Of a DNA stretch of 64,000 nt, positions 45,883 through 57,231 are shown piece by piece. A program made the translations under genes and the position numbers. The stretch is from assembly GCF_963169125.1 (NCBI RefSeq), contig NC_084797.1:99845868-99909867 (forward strand). Direction: 5' to 3'. The DNA comes from Humulus lupulus. Lineage: Eukaryota; Streptophyta; Magnoliopsida; Rosales; Cannabaceae. Each line of letters opens with the position of its first letter. Position 1 is the stretch's first letter. Below the pieces are notes generated by a model, which did not search any database, was not told the DNA's origin, and saw nothing but the letters and a program-made list of their open reading frames with translations.

Positions 45883-46401
45883 GGGCAAGTGGGAGATTGT
45901 TAGGATTAATGTCTTAAAAGCATGTAAAGACATTTTATTGGTGTTAAATAAAAGTACAATTTTATTATATTTGAATGTTATAATTATTGTTTGAATTAAT
46001 TATATAATAATATCAAGAAAATTCCTTATTCATTCATGAGAATATGATATTGTATTAGTACGAGAGAATTAATATCATATATAATGAATAAAATAGTCAG
46101 TAGCATATTAAAGTGAGGAATCTTTAATGAATGGTTACTAGTACAGTTTGCTAAGCATACGAGATGCAAGTAATCTAGATTCAGATTACTGATGAGAATT
46201 AATTATTTTTATAAACTTGTCGTTTAACGTAAAGATTTAATTCTTGTCATAACAAATTATTATTTGTAGATCAGTCTAAATCCTGAGTATTCATGAACTC
46301 TTATTCATATTTATTGGATCTTTTGATTCACTCGTTAAGGTCTCTTAGAATAATGAGGCTAATGACTTTTATTTTGGAGATTCAATATCATGGATGGCTG
46401 G
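45881..46401 (+). repeat. Copia PPT and 3' LTR, truncated by element E
   Basis: Polypurine GAGGGCAAGTGGGAGA (45881-45896) precedes TGTTAGGATTAATGTC at 45898. The LTR matches the minus-strand LTR at 1-868 at the start and around 46290-46400. It stops at GGATGGCTGG (46401), where element E begins. Confidence 0.88.
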
Positions 46402-47172
46402 TGTTGTACCCTAAAATTAGCACGAGTTCAATTACTCAGCTTGGGCACAACTGACAGGTAAATATGTAGAAAAATAGCCAGGTAGAATATTTGGTTATTA
46501 ATGATGTGAGCAGCTCGAGATTCAATATAGTTCATACACGGTATACAGGTTATTATCTGACCAACACTTTAGGTAACAATCGAGTTTGATACTCATAATG
46601 GTCAGATCCAACTTTGGGCTCTCTAAACTTACTACGAGCTCGGAGTAAGGTGGTTGTTAAACACGAACTCAGGTGAGATATTCAGCTCGTGAGAACCTAG
46701 ACAACGCATACTGAAGGATTCCAGGAGATTCAGGGTTTCTTTATATGCTCATTAACGACCAAGCTGTATCATATATCTATCATTTATTATCTTAGACAAC
46801 ATGAGTATATTTATTTTGTATACAAATCATATTCCAATGTAAATGGGAATAATCTGTATTAATTATATACCTCATTTAATTACGCGGTTTATTTACGTAG
46901 TTACCCAAACCTGTCCATGGAATTCCCCTATAAATACTAGGAATATTGAACAGGAAAAGGAGGATATTATTTTTGTATTACCAAAGCTCTGCAGAAATAG
47001 AGAGAAAAAAGTAATAATATTGACTCGTGGACGAGGTGGATTTTAACCACTGAACCACGTAAAATTTATGTGCTTTTGAGTGAATGCTTACTATTTCATT
47101 GTAGTTTGTAATCTAGCACTAATCTACCCGTCTAATTTCTAAATACATTGTTGGCGAAAAACCGCGTCAACA
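46402..47172 (+). repeat. 5' LTR of element E (771 bp)
   Basis: TGTTGTACCCTAAAATTAGC ... AACCGCGTCAACA. Its end matches that of the element A LTR. U5 inverted repeat CGTGG (47026-47030) / CCACG (47055-47059). Confidence 0.87.
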
Positions 47173-47193
47173 GTTTGGTGCTTTCATTGAGAG
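47173..47193 (+). other. Primer binding site of element E
   Basis: GTTTGGTGCTTTCATTGAGA directly after the LTR. From TGG onward it would pair with a tRNA ending ...AAAGCACCA; tRNA not identified. Confidence 0.65.
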
Positions 47194-47248
47194 GAAATTA
47201 GTGTTTCACAAGTTCCAGTCGACTTTCATCATAGTGCTCACTCGATCA

Positions 47249-48190
47249 ATGCATGATAATGAGATAGAACAACCTGGTGGGCAGGAGACCCATCATACTG
47301 CTATTCCCAATGAAAAAGGCCTGAATGTTCAACAACGTCCGGGAAAACAACCGGCGGGTTAAGACGATACTTGAAGTTCAGCATCACTACCGCCAAATCC
47401 TAATCCAGGATACCTGACTGCCATTGAGATGGAAAACGCCCAGTTAAGGAGCCATCTCGCTAGGTCAAATAGGCAGATTAAGGAGGTCTTGGCTCGGTTA
47501 CCCCCTCTTGCAACCGACGTTAATGTTGGAAAGAGGCAAAGTGGGTCTCATAAGTCCCACAGGAATAATCGGTCTAAACTGAGTCAATCCGTCAGAACTG
47601 CCACTCTGAGTTTTGTGCCTTCAGGGAAAAACCACTAGAATGCCCAGCCCACTGGTCATCACAGGGGTCATCATCAACATGTCAGTCGGTCGGTCAGGAC
47701 TGCAACCCCAAGCTCTGTACCTTCTTCACAGATTCCTAGAAATGCCCATAACAATTCGCGAGGAGGGGCTGGGACAAGCTTACGAAAGCACAATGCTCCA
47801 AAAAATCCTCCTGTGCCACGATCAGAGCCCCAGGTACAAAGAACTAGGGATGTTGGAATAGAACCAAGGCGGGCTAATTTAGTCTGTCCTGATGGAACGA
47901 GGATAGCCTCGCCCATAAGGCATCCTTCATCGCCTGTAAGACATCCAATACCACCTCGTCCTCAATGAGATGTATAAGCTCGTGGGAACAGTAGGAGAAA
48001 TCCTCTCTCGTCGGCAAATACTTCCACCCCACAAATGCGTGTTGAGAACCCAGGCCCTCGATCTCAACCTCGAGTTGTAAGTTTCGCAAACAGAAGTTAT
48101 TAGATGAAGAGTTAGCATGGCGGCAGGTCCAAGAGCGACCTAAGAAATCACCTGAGTTCAGCACAAAGTCCTCGATATGATCCACTGTCC
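47249..48190 (+). pseudogene. Element E gag N-terminal half
   Basis: ATG 47249 (MHDNEIEQPGGQETHH). Two early stops (TAA and TGA near 47358-47368) precede SSASLPPNPNPGYLTAIEME, NAQLRSHLARSNRQIKEVLA and RLPPLATDVNVGKRQSGSHK. A frameshift follows near 47637, then LVCPDGTRIASPIRHPSSPV, matching element A (ADLVRPDGTRIASPIRHPPS). The homology ends at DLRNHLSSAQSPRYDPLSGL, where the chromovirus LTR enters. The structural capsid domain is not reached. Non-functional. Confidence 0.8.
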
Positions 48191-48195
48191 GGCCT

Positions 48196-50079
48196 TGTAA
48201 CATCCCAAATTTCCTAATGTGGCTTAGTGCCTGGATTAGGGGGCCGGGAGGCAATAATTGAATTATTATGTGAATTATACTATAATATAATTATGCTTGT
48301 ATGTTAGGGATATAAATACGTGTCTGTGGGCCCGTTTCTTATAAGAAGGGTATTTTAGTAATTTGACCTGTTCGGGGTATAAATGCAATATTTGTGATAT
48401 ATTGGTGATATATTTGTGATGCGTGATCTGAGACGGTCCTAGGGTGCCAGTTAGCTAGAAAGTCACAACGTGGTCAGATACTCGGCTTGGGAGGAGCCTA
48501 GGGGTATTTTGGGAATGTAAAATGAGTTCGGATTTATGGAGTACGGGTAGTAGTTTGGTAAGGAATTGTATATGTCAGGATTAATGGGGATTTATAAGAC
48601 TACTCGGGGACTTAACGGGGTATGGCAAATGACTAAATTGCCCTTGGGTTACCCAAGAGGTTAGGATAAGCTTAAGGGGCAATTAGGTCTTTTGGTGAGG
48701 GTATACTTGGTTTAGGTAGGCTGAGGGGTCTAAGGAAGTCACTGGAAATCAAGGGATTGGAAAGAAAAAGAAGCAGAAACTCTCTCTCCCTCTCACTCTC
48801 TTGAGACTTGGAAGGTTTTGGGGATTTTTGAGGAGAAAGCTTTGAAGTTAAGGCTGAGAGATGGGGAATCAAAGCTAGGAGCAGGATTATAGACAACTGA
48901 GGGTCGAAACCATTCTTGAGGTAAGGTTCTTTGCTCTGGTTTTAATGAATTCCTGCCATGTTTTAAGAGTTTTCTTCTAGGTTCAAGCTTAAGTTTTGAT
49001 TTTGAGTTTGATGAAGTTGTGGAATAGTTCCTGGGGTTCTAGAGCTGCTTAAAGTATATTAGATTGGTTATGGAACTCAGTTCTGGTGTTAGGGTGTGTT
49101 TGAAATGACTTTCAGGGAAGTTATTTTGTAAAAGTTGCATGGAATTTCTTGGTTTCGGAGTTGAGTTGTGGCCCTGTTCTTAGGCGCCGCAGCCCGCTTG
49201 AGTTTATAGGCTAGTGGGGCGTCACGAAATTTCCCAGGCGCCGCGGCCCTAGGCTGGCAGATGCGAGGCAAGTTTGCCTCTGTTTGGGGCGCGCCGCGGC
49301 GCTTAAGGGAGGCTGGGTCGCAGCCCAAATGTGGATTTTTGGCAAAATGAGGGTTTTTAGCTCAGGATCTTGAACGTTAAGGCTCAGGAAGGTTTCTACT
49401 ATCCGGTTGGGTAGAAACCAAGGTCCCGGAGGTTAGAATTTTATCTCTAAGTTATTTAATGGATTAGAATGTGGTGGTTGATTATTATTCATGCGTTGTG
49501 ACTAGGATTTCTTCAAGGCTCGGGTTAAAGGATTGTGTTCGTGATCGCGGTGCGTGGATAACTTGGGTCACAGGTAAGAAAACTGCACCTGTTATGCGAA
49601 TGCATGATTAGAGCTTAGTTAAGGTGATGAATGAGGAGATGAATAAAGCTTGGACTTTGTTGATGAACATGATTATAATTATGTTTATGAATGTCTGATT
49701 AGGTACATTGTAATGTGCATAATTATGATTATGCCTATGACTGCTGTGTGAAAGTATTATAATGCATTGTGATTGTTGATAAGTATGCTATATGAAACAT
49801 GTGACTGTCTGTTATGACTGTGAAGCTTGGTTTATAAACTAGAGGGTTATTAGGGTGTTAAGTGGGAATCAACTTATAAGTTGAGAATACGATGGACTCT
49901 GGGAGACTCACCTCATAAGTTGAGAGTCCCAAGGCTTTAACTTATAAGTTGGAGGCACGTGGTGGCTTGACTTATAAGTCAAGGGCTTAAAGAACTTAGT
50001 TTATAAGCTAAGATTGGCATAATGTACGTGGAGTGTAGGCCACCATGGCTGGGCCACCCTGGGAGTGCGATATGCGCTT
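48196..50079 (+). repeat. Plus-strand chromovirus LTR cut by element D
   Basis: TGTAACATCCCAAATTTCC onward; left TSD candidate GGCCT (48191-48195). Carries GGTCACAGGTAAGAAAACTG (about 49565) and a GC-rich patch with GGCGCGCCGCGGCGC (49287-49301). Shares GCGATAT near 50068 with the LTR at 44880-44930. Its last part, including the second conserved block, must lie beyond 64000, after element D. Confidence 0.88.
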
Positions 50080-50969
50080 GTTTACCGAGCTTTTCGGAAA
50101 CGAATACAAACTGAATGATAAAAATATAAGAACTGTAGAAGTGCTGAAATGTAACTAAACAAACAGTGTTTTTACGTGGTTCAGGCGTTAACAAGCCCTA
50201 GTCCACGAGTCGATGTTATTATACTTGGAAAAGGTTACAGTAAGATGGCTGGTGTACAAGAACTTCACACACTCACAGTGTTTCTCTCGGGTTCTCTTGA
50301 AGAAGATGAAGCTAGAGAGATTTTGGTAGAGTTCTTGCTATATGATTTGTTCGCCCTCCCTCTTCTTGTAAAATGAAGGGGTCTTTATATCTAGGGTTTT
50401 GGATTAGGGTTTTTCTCTACGTACATGAGTCTTAATTACCCCAGCCATAAATAGGGGATACAATTACTGTAGTAGCATGGCTACAAGACTCTATGTGGGT
50501 ATATTTACGTGAAAGTATGGGGAACACACAAAGTCAGCCGTCTTTTCCAAGTTGTCAGCGGAACAGTAGGCGAAAAGGTACTCTTAGGCGTGCTGGGATG
50601 TGTGCGGCTTTGACCTGACGGGCGTGTCAGGCGGGATCCTGTGTCAGGTGGATATCATTCCAAATACGCCTCCTCCATGACTCGACCGCTTGGTTTTGTT
50701 CCGTGCGAGGCACGGAACTGTTTCCGCGGAGACCACTCGAAGAGCTTCTCCTGGAAGGGGCTTCCCCGAGGGATACCCCTTCGGGAGTCCGGGAGAGTTG
50801 ACGAGATTTTCGTATCGTGTTTTGCTTGGAAGAGTAATCCGGACACTAAACGGGAGAGGCGAAGCCTTTCTGTCCATCCGCGAGCTCTGGTCACCTATCG
50901 TGAAAGACATCGATAATTCTGCTTCCCCGAGGACATCAATCTAAACGCCATCCGGAAATCTGGATAACA
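50080..50969 (-). repeat. 3' LTR of element D (890 bp)
   Basis: On the minus strand TGTTATCCAGATTTCCGG ... CTCGGTAAACA; on + TGTTTACCGAGC ... TCTGGATAACA. TATA AGATATAAAGAC on minus at 50392-50381, so R starts about 50360. U5 inverted repeat ACGTGG (50174-50179) / CCACGA (50203-50208). Overlapping ORFs on both strands at 50641-50944 lie in GC-rich U3 and are not genes. Confidence 0.92.
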
Positions 50970-50985
50970 TTTACCCCCCAAGGTC
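50970..50985 (-). other. Polypurine tract of element D
   Basis: On minus GACCTTGGGGGGTAAA directly before TGTTATCC, with the CTTGGGGGG core of the element C PPT. Confidence 0.85.
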
Positions 50986-51919
50986 ACGGAGCTTGTGCAG
51001 TCCTCCGGGTATTTCGGTCTCTTAGATTAGGCGAGGGGCCACTTTCTGTGTTCCCGGAAGGGTTCCTTTTTCCCGCCTGAGTGTTAGTATGAAAAAGAAA
51101 GGGAATTTCTTCTGTTTGAACTCAAGTACTCAAGTGCGGCAAGGACCACGTGTCATGCTGGGAATGGTTCTGCGACCAAGACGTGTGCGTGAGGCGACTG
51201 GTTGAGTATGCGTGCGTCAGTCATCTGAGTAATGATTTGACAGTTTTTAATGGTACTCCGGGCCCGAGGTGGTGTAATGATGGGAAATAAATACTTTATT
51301 CCCATCCGAGGAGTCATAAATAGGATCGTCGCTTCATCTCCAGCCGTTGGATCTGATGCACACGGAATGGGAAGATCGGGACCGTCTATTTGAGGAATTC
51401 GAAACGACTTCTTCCCTGCTATAAAAACGAGGGAAAGGACCTTTCTTCCTCTTTACGCTTTCAAATTCTCTATCTTTCAGTTTTTCAGATTTCCAAACCT
51501 TCGAACTCTCAGGCTTCTCAGCTTCCGTTCCTCCGAACTTGCCACTTCTTTTGGTAAGGATCTGGAAACTTTTCTTTTGATCTGGCAGTGGGTTTATTCG
51601 CCGAAGTTCATGGTGTGAATCGCCGTTCGTCTTTGCAGCTTTTACTCCTCGCGATCGTGTTGTGCAGTGATCCGGTTACTCCTTCAACCTCCAACTACCC
51701 GAATATCAGTAAGTATTTCTACTTTGCTCTTTCCTCCCAAACCTTAGGTTGTTGGTAGTTGTTAGAGTTGGGGTTTCTGCCATTATCGCGTATGTGCATG
51801 CGTGAATAGGGCTTTGGTAGGCATGTGATTGATGTGAGTCGATAAGTAGCCTTTTTTGCATGCTTTGACGATTTGCGTTTGGAAAGTCGTTCTTTGTTTT
51901 GCTGTTTTAGGGCATAAGC
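50986..51919 (+). promoter_or_regulatory. Promoter and spliced leader of the element D antisense gene
   Basis: Plus-strand TATA box TATAAAA at 51420-51426, then a CT-rich leader. Candidate leader introns: 51554-51638 (GTAAGGATC ... TTTGCAG) and 51709-51910 (GTAAGTATT ... GTTTTAG). The first in-frame ATG after the second acceptor is 51920. Nothing coding is seen between the LTR and the TATA box. Confidence 0.65.
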
Positions 51920-54900
51920 ATGAACGCCTTTAGGGTGTCTTTCTCTGGAAAAACACTTCTTTTGGTGGGCTTAGGCTCGGAGTCTGAGTCTGGTTCCTTG
52001 CTGCCCCTCGGGTGGCATGGCGCCAATCCCTCGGTAAGCTCGGTGGGAGCCTCTCCAAGCAGTTTTCGGGGAGGGTCTCCCCGACACCTTTGATACCACT
52101 AGGGTATGACAAGGGTGCTGACTGCTTAGAGTGTTTTCTTCTCTCTTTCTTTTGTCCAGTGACGAACATCTCAAAGGAACAACTCCTTGCTGTGGGGGAG
52201 GCTGATTCTGCCCAGGAGAAGGGTTCCCCTGTCGCTGGTGCAAAGGGGAAAGGAAAGGCGAAAGTGGTCGCGGCTAGCCCACCGACTTCCAATAGTTCAA
52301 TCTGGGAGATGGACCAAAAGCCGAACCTTTTCAGGAATTATGGCATGCTGGAGCTGTATTCCTCCGAGGCAGGCCTGAAGAACATCCCAGGTCTGATGTG
52401 GCACCGTCTGTCGGTGCTGGGCGAGTCGGCCAGCCAGAGTCACGAGGGCTTTGGTGCCTGGAGCTGGGCACACATAGTGTGTGGGGCGCACTTGCCCCTA
52501 AGGAGTTACTTTTCCAATTTCTGTGTGAAGGCGGGGATTGCCCCCTTCCAGTTGATTCCTCCCAGCTACAAGCTCCTAGCGGGGTGGTTCATCTTTTGCA
52601 AGTCCCGAAAACTGGAAGCTCCTACTCCGGAGGAGGTGCTGTACTTCTACGGGTTGAAGTCTCAGCCTATGAGGGGTCATTCAGACAAGGTGGGGTTTTA
52701 CAGGTTGGAAAGGCACCCGGACGTGATGTGTCCCACCTGTCATACCGCGAGGGTTCCAGACCTCCGGGAGTACTGGTTCCTGACGACTGGCTTTCCGCTG
52801 AAGAGGGTGCCAGCCCTATCTTTGGACTTCAAAATCCCTGGTAAGTGCTCCTTTCTCTCCTTTTCAACTTTGTTTCTTTGCGTTTGATTTGCTCTTTGGG
52901 AGGATCTCTAATGCTTGTATTTGAATTTTGCAGAAGTCGTTCCGCGGACACCTCGCTGTGCGGAGATGATAAGGAGGTCCAAGTTCTACGAAGGGCTTTC
53001 GGAGGAAGAGCTGAAAGTGGAGGGACTTGTGACCTCCGAATCTTTGAGGGAGTATGGGCTACTCGCCTCTTTCCAAAACATCGAGCCAGTGAGTGGCAGG
53101 GGGCAAAGTCAGGTGTCCGCTGACATCCGGGAGCAGATCGCTCTGGAGCTGTCTAAGGTGATCACCCAAGCAGCCCGGGACGAGAATACTTTATCTCCTA
53201 GTTGGGCGAAGAGGTTCCCCGACCCCCAGCCGGAGGAAGAGGAGATCGAGGCCCGCCACGCCGCGGCTTACCCTAACGAAGGGGCTCCGGGGGCTAGCAC
53301 CTCCGGGAGAGGTAAGACTAGTTTTCGATTGATCCACACCCCCAGCCTGTCTGAGGTTTCCCGGACCTCTCAGATGGGGTTCGATCCCCGCTTCCTTAGG
53401 CTAGATCCGCGTAGGATACCCTTTGACAGATATTGCGATAGGGTAGATGAGCTCCTCGGGTGTCTGAGTGACGGTAGTCTGCCAGAAGGTGTCATCATGG
53501 TTGACCCTTCTTCCCTCAGCATGTCATTCCCGGACTTCAAGGAGTACGGGAGCTTCCTGGAGCAGGAAGCGGTGTTTTGTTTTGCTCGGGGAAGGCCATC
53601 CACGCTTCTCGTGCATGGTCGTCCCTTTTAAACTTTTCTTTTTCTTGTTTCTTGTTCCCTGCTGGCGGGCTTGCTTGTGCTTTTATGTTGTTGATTGTCT
53701 TGTCTTTCGCTTATCTTCTTTCTCATTGCTTGTTGGTTCGCTAACCTTGCTTTGTATGTTTCTTGCAGAGTATCCAGAAGCCAAGATGTTGGGGAGGGTT
53801 ACTTTGCTCAATAAGAAGGCTGCCACCAGCCAAGACCCGTCCACGGGGAAAGGACGGAAGACCAAGGCTGGTAGGGGAGGTAAAGCTGCCACCCCCAAGA
53901 AGACAAGTGGCGAGGCGCAAGCATCTCCGGAGGTAGAGAAATCTCCTGCTGACGGGCCTTCCGAGACTATGATGATCTCGAGTAGCAGCAGCGACGGGGA
54001 AGGGCTTGTATTTCCCGTGAAGACAACTGGGGTGAGCAAGCGTCCCGGAGAAGATGCTGAGGGTGCTAATAAGAAACGCCTTAGACACTCTTCTCCTGGT
54101 CGAAGGCAACAACAACAGCAACGACAGCAACCACAACTACAACAACAGCAGCAACAAGAACAACAGAGGCGATCACCAACGCCACAGCGGCAGCAACAAC
54201 AACGTCCAAACCAGCAGCAGCAACAAGGGCAATTACTTCCGCTGCCGCAGCAGCAAAAGCAACAGACCGGGGCCTTAATACCCCGGCTGCCTCCTCCTCC
54301 GGCCCAAAAGGGGTCCACCCTTTCGGGGTCTTCTTCTTCTCAGCTAACAAACCTTCCTCTGCCTGGCCTGAAGTTCCACTTCCCTCGGAAGCCAACCAGT
54401 TTCCCCGCTGCCCTCCTGGAGGGTGTAAGACGGGCCGCTAGTTTTTTGAAGAGGCGGTTAGAGGCGGAGAAGGCTGTTACTCAGGGAAGGGCAGATAACT
54501 TGTCTGCCGTGAAGAGAGCTGAGCTGGCCGAGGGGGTGAGATCCCTTCACCCGGCCGGAGTGGTTTTGGATGGCCCAGCCTTGGAGAAGAGGCTGGTGCC
54601 TAGGCTCGGACGTGCATTGGCGCCGTTCGGAGCTGAGATGATGGAGGACATGGCCCTGAGCTTGTGTGAGCTCAATTATGAGAAATGGGCCATCAGTAGC
54701 AGTAAGGATCCACTGTTGCTGACACACGCTGTGAAGCAGCAACTGTCCGGGGTAGGCCGTCAGTTGCGTTTTGGGATCACTTGTCTTAGCACATTTGGTT
54801 CTGCTTAACTCATTCTGTTATCTTTCCTTGCAGGCCTCTATGATAGCGGAACGCTCGTTCCGGGAGGTTGGCGCAGTTCTGGTTCAGTTGGAGGAGAGCC

Positions 54901-55856
54901 AGCTGGCTCGCCAGGCCTTAGAGGCGGAGAAGCAGAAACTGACCCAACAGGCCTTGGAGGCTTCGGAGAAGATTGATCAGGACCGGCGCACGGCTGAGGA
55001 AGAGGCGGACAAGAAATATCTTGCCAAATACCAAGAGTACCGGGCCAAGGCAGAGAATGAGTTCAGTCAGCGGTCGGATGAGATGAAGGCCGAAAACTCC
55101 AAACTCCGGGAAGAGCTGTCCCAAGCCAGGGTGGAGAAGGATACCTTGGAAGCCCGCTTGCAAGCGAAAAATGATCTCGTCCTTAAGCAGCAAGGGGAAT
55201 ATTCCACTCTTCAGAATAAGCTGCACGAGGAGGAGCAACTTCACAAGAGGAGCAGGGATCTCGTGTCTATGCTGGAGTTGGGGATCGCCGAGAAGGATAA
55301 AGAGATCGGAGCCTTGCAATTCACTGCCAAGGGGCATGTGACCGAGAAGCAATCCGTGCTAAACCAAAACAAGGAGCAGCGCAAGGAGATTGATTCTCTT
55401 AAGGGAGAGCGGGATGCCTCCAAGGCCGAAATGGGAAAATTGAGGGCTCAACTAACTGTCGCGGAGGCACAGCTGGCAACCTCCGAGGCGGAGCGCTTGA
55501 AGGAGAAGGAGGATGCTGAGGTGATACTGAACAGGATGATTAATATATCACATGTGGTCCTCATGCATCAACTCTGGAAAGTGAACCCGGAGGTACTAGG
55601 CTATCTGGGAGATGATGCCGAAGCCATGAGGGAGAAGCTACTCGTGTGGGATCAAGGCCCAGAGGCGTACGTCCAAACTTACAACATTGACGAACGTGCT
55701 GGAGCTCCTGAGGCGGGAGATCCCGGAGAGGCGGGGACCTCTGAACCTTCCCGTGACAAAGTTCCGCCTTCCAACGAGCCGACTCCGCCAGCCTCAGTTG
55801 AAGCCGATGCCCCCGCAGCCGCGGTCGTGGAAGCTGCAGCTACTCCCAATGCTTGA
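51911..55856 (+). CDS. Element D antisense gene: PF04195-like domain, polyQ and coiled coil
   Basis: Runs opposite to gag-pol. Exons: 51911-52033 (ATG 51920; uncertain junction), 52160 or 52177-52840, 52934-53617, 53769-54751, 54834-55856 (TGA). The last three introns (93, 151, 82 bp; GTAAGTGC..TTTGCAG, GTCGTCCC..CTTGCAG, GTAGGCCG..CTTGCAG) have phases 1, 1, 0, as in element C. Domain 1: GAWSWAHIVCGAHLPLRSYF, GIAPFQLIPPSYKLLAGWFI, PTPEEVLYFYGLKSQP, aligned with C and resembling PF04195. Middle: basic, Ser-rich stretches (NKKRLRHSSPGRR) and a Gln-rich tract (54104-54270). Exon 5 is a long coiled coil (KAENEFSQRSDEMKAENSKL; IDSLKGERDASKAEMGKLRA) with an acidic Pro/Ala tail. No stop interrupts the exons from 52160 on. 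Probably nuclear and self-associating; function unknown. The 5' start is uncertain because phases of exon 51911-52033 fit only the 52177 acceptor. Confidence 0.78.
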
Positions 55857-56499
55857 AGGGGTTTTATCTCTAATTATTTTTCATTTTGAGTTTTTCATTG
55901 CGGACATATTTGCCATAATTATAGCATTCTCCTTTCTTTTCTGCCGAGTTCTTTATTTATCTTTGCGCTTAGGGTAGACTTTTATACGGTAGAAACTGTT
56001 GTAGGGGCGTATGAGGTTTGGTTCCAACGGCCAAGACCTATGCACTTCCCACTTGAAGCTCTAACGGCTGATGTCTTTTCCCACGTAGTTTCTAGGTTAC
56101 GAAGGTTTCCTGGTTCCAACGGCCAGGCTCCTTTCACCGTATTTTAGCTTTCCTAAGGCAGATAGCCAATCCCGAGACTTGCAGTTATACTGTTCGCTGG
56201 GATTGCTAAGGTGAGCCGTTCCATGGTTTGGAACGGGAGTTCTTTTGGTGAGCGTCGCTAGACTTAAGGTTAGATCTTTGCGAAGCAAAACTAACCGTTG
56301 TTGCGAACCTCATGGTGGCTGACTTCAGGGACCTGGCATGGAGCCCTGCGAGGCAAGGCTCGTTGCTGTCGGGGAAATCGCCACGCCCACCAGGTGTGAT
56401 CCCGGAGCAGGGGCTTTGCGAAGCAAGGCCTGCTGTGAGTGGTGGATCGACCATGTCTGCTCCTGGAGCTGAAACTTGCAATGGTCGAGGAGCTCGCCA
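55857..56499. other. Convergent spacer of element D
   Basis: Between the stop of the antisense gene and the repeat array. AT-rich first 120 bp (possible 3' end and poly(A) region of the antisense transcript), then GC-richer sequence with repeated GGTTCCAACGGCCA (56020, 56110). No supported ORF. Confidence 0.5.
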
Positions 56500-56912
56500 T
56501 GCATTATTTTGTGAGATCCGGAGCTGGAGCCTGCGAAGCAAGGCTTACAACGGTCGCGGATCTTGCCATCTTTCGCCTTGCGGGACCCGGAGCTGGAGCT
56601 TGCGAAGCAGAGCTCTACAGCGATCACGGGTCTTGCCATCTTTCGCCTTGCGGAACCCGGAGCTGGAGCTTGCGAAGCAAAGCTCTACAGCGATCGCGGA
56701 TCTTGCCATCTTTCGCCTTGCGGGACCCGAAGCTGGAGCTTGCGAAGCAAAGCTCTACAGCGATCGCGGATCTTGCCATCTTTCGCCTTGCGGGACCCGG
56801 AGCTGGAGCTTGCGAAGCAAAGCTCTACAACGATCGCGGATCTTGCCATCTTTCGCCTTGCGAGACCCGGAGCTGGAGCTTGCGAAGCAAAGCTCTACAG
56901 CGATCGCGGAGT
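56500..56912. repeat. 70-bp tandem repeat array, about 5.7 units
   Basis: The unit beginning TCTTGCCATCTTTCGCCTTG recurs at 56561, 56631, 56701, 56771 and 56841, with a weaker copy before. Each unit contains GAGCTTGCGAAGCAAAGCTC, which can fold as a stem (GAGCTTGC / GCAAAGCTC). Since 70 is not a multiple of 3 and no unit frame holds a stop, the array is open in all three plus frames, giving spurious ORFs of 150-217 codons. Confidence 0.93.
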
Positions 56913-57231
56913 ATTCTGCAAAGGACTTGTCAGGGAGTTGGGGGTGTTTTGGCGTAGCTCTATGAACGTGCCTCAACCCCCAGTCCTGTCCATCGCTGGG
57001 CTAAACAGGAGATAATTTTCATGATACATAATGGCAGGCATTTCCATGGCAATTTTCACATAAGCACATAATGCACATATGACACGTAATGCAAGCATGT
57101 TCATGGCAACAAATAAACCTAAGCTTAACAATTTAAACATTTCAAACAATTTAAAAATTTCAAACACAATGCTAGCACATAAGTGGTGTTCTGTGTACGT
57201 TTTGTTCAAGGGGCGTATGGCTATGCCTTAG

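Larger units (their letters stand above)
46402..48195 (+). mobile_element. Element E: Tat-like gypsy element, 5' part
   Basis: 5' LTR, PBS and gag N-terminal half only. It is interrupted at 48196 by a plus-strand chromovirus LTR and, through that, by element D, so its remainder lies beyond the window. Same family as element A. Inserted into the copia LTR (candidate left TSD GCTGG, 46397-46401). Confidence 0.82.

Noticed and set aside
50641..50944. Four overlapping ORFs on both strands
   Set aside because: They lie in the GC-rich U3 of the element D LTR; no family resemblance and mutually overlapping.
53683..54318. 211-codon Cys-rich minus ORF
   Set aside because: Mirror of the Gln-rich (CAA/CAG) tract of the antisense gene on the other strand; Cys runs are the complement of CAG/CAA repeats.
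56312..57015. Overlapping plus-strand ORFs of 150-217 codons with internal peptide repeats
   Set aside because: They are three readings of one 70-bp tandem array with no stops; no conserved domain or splice context.
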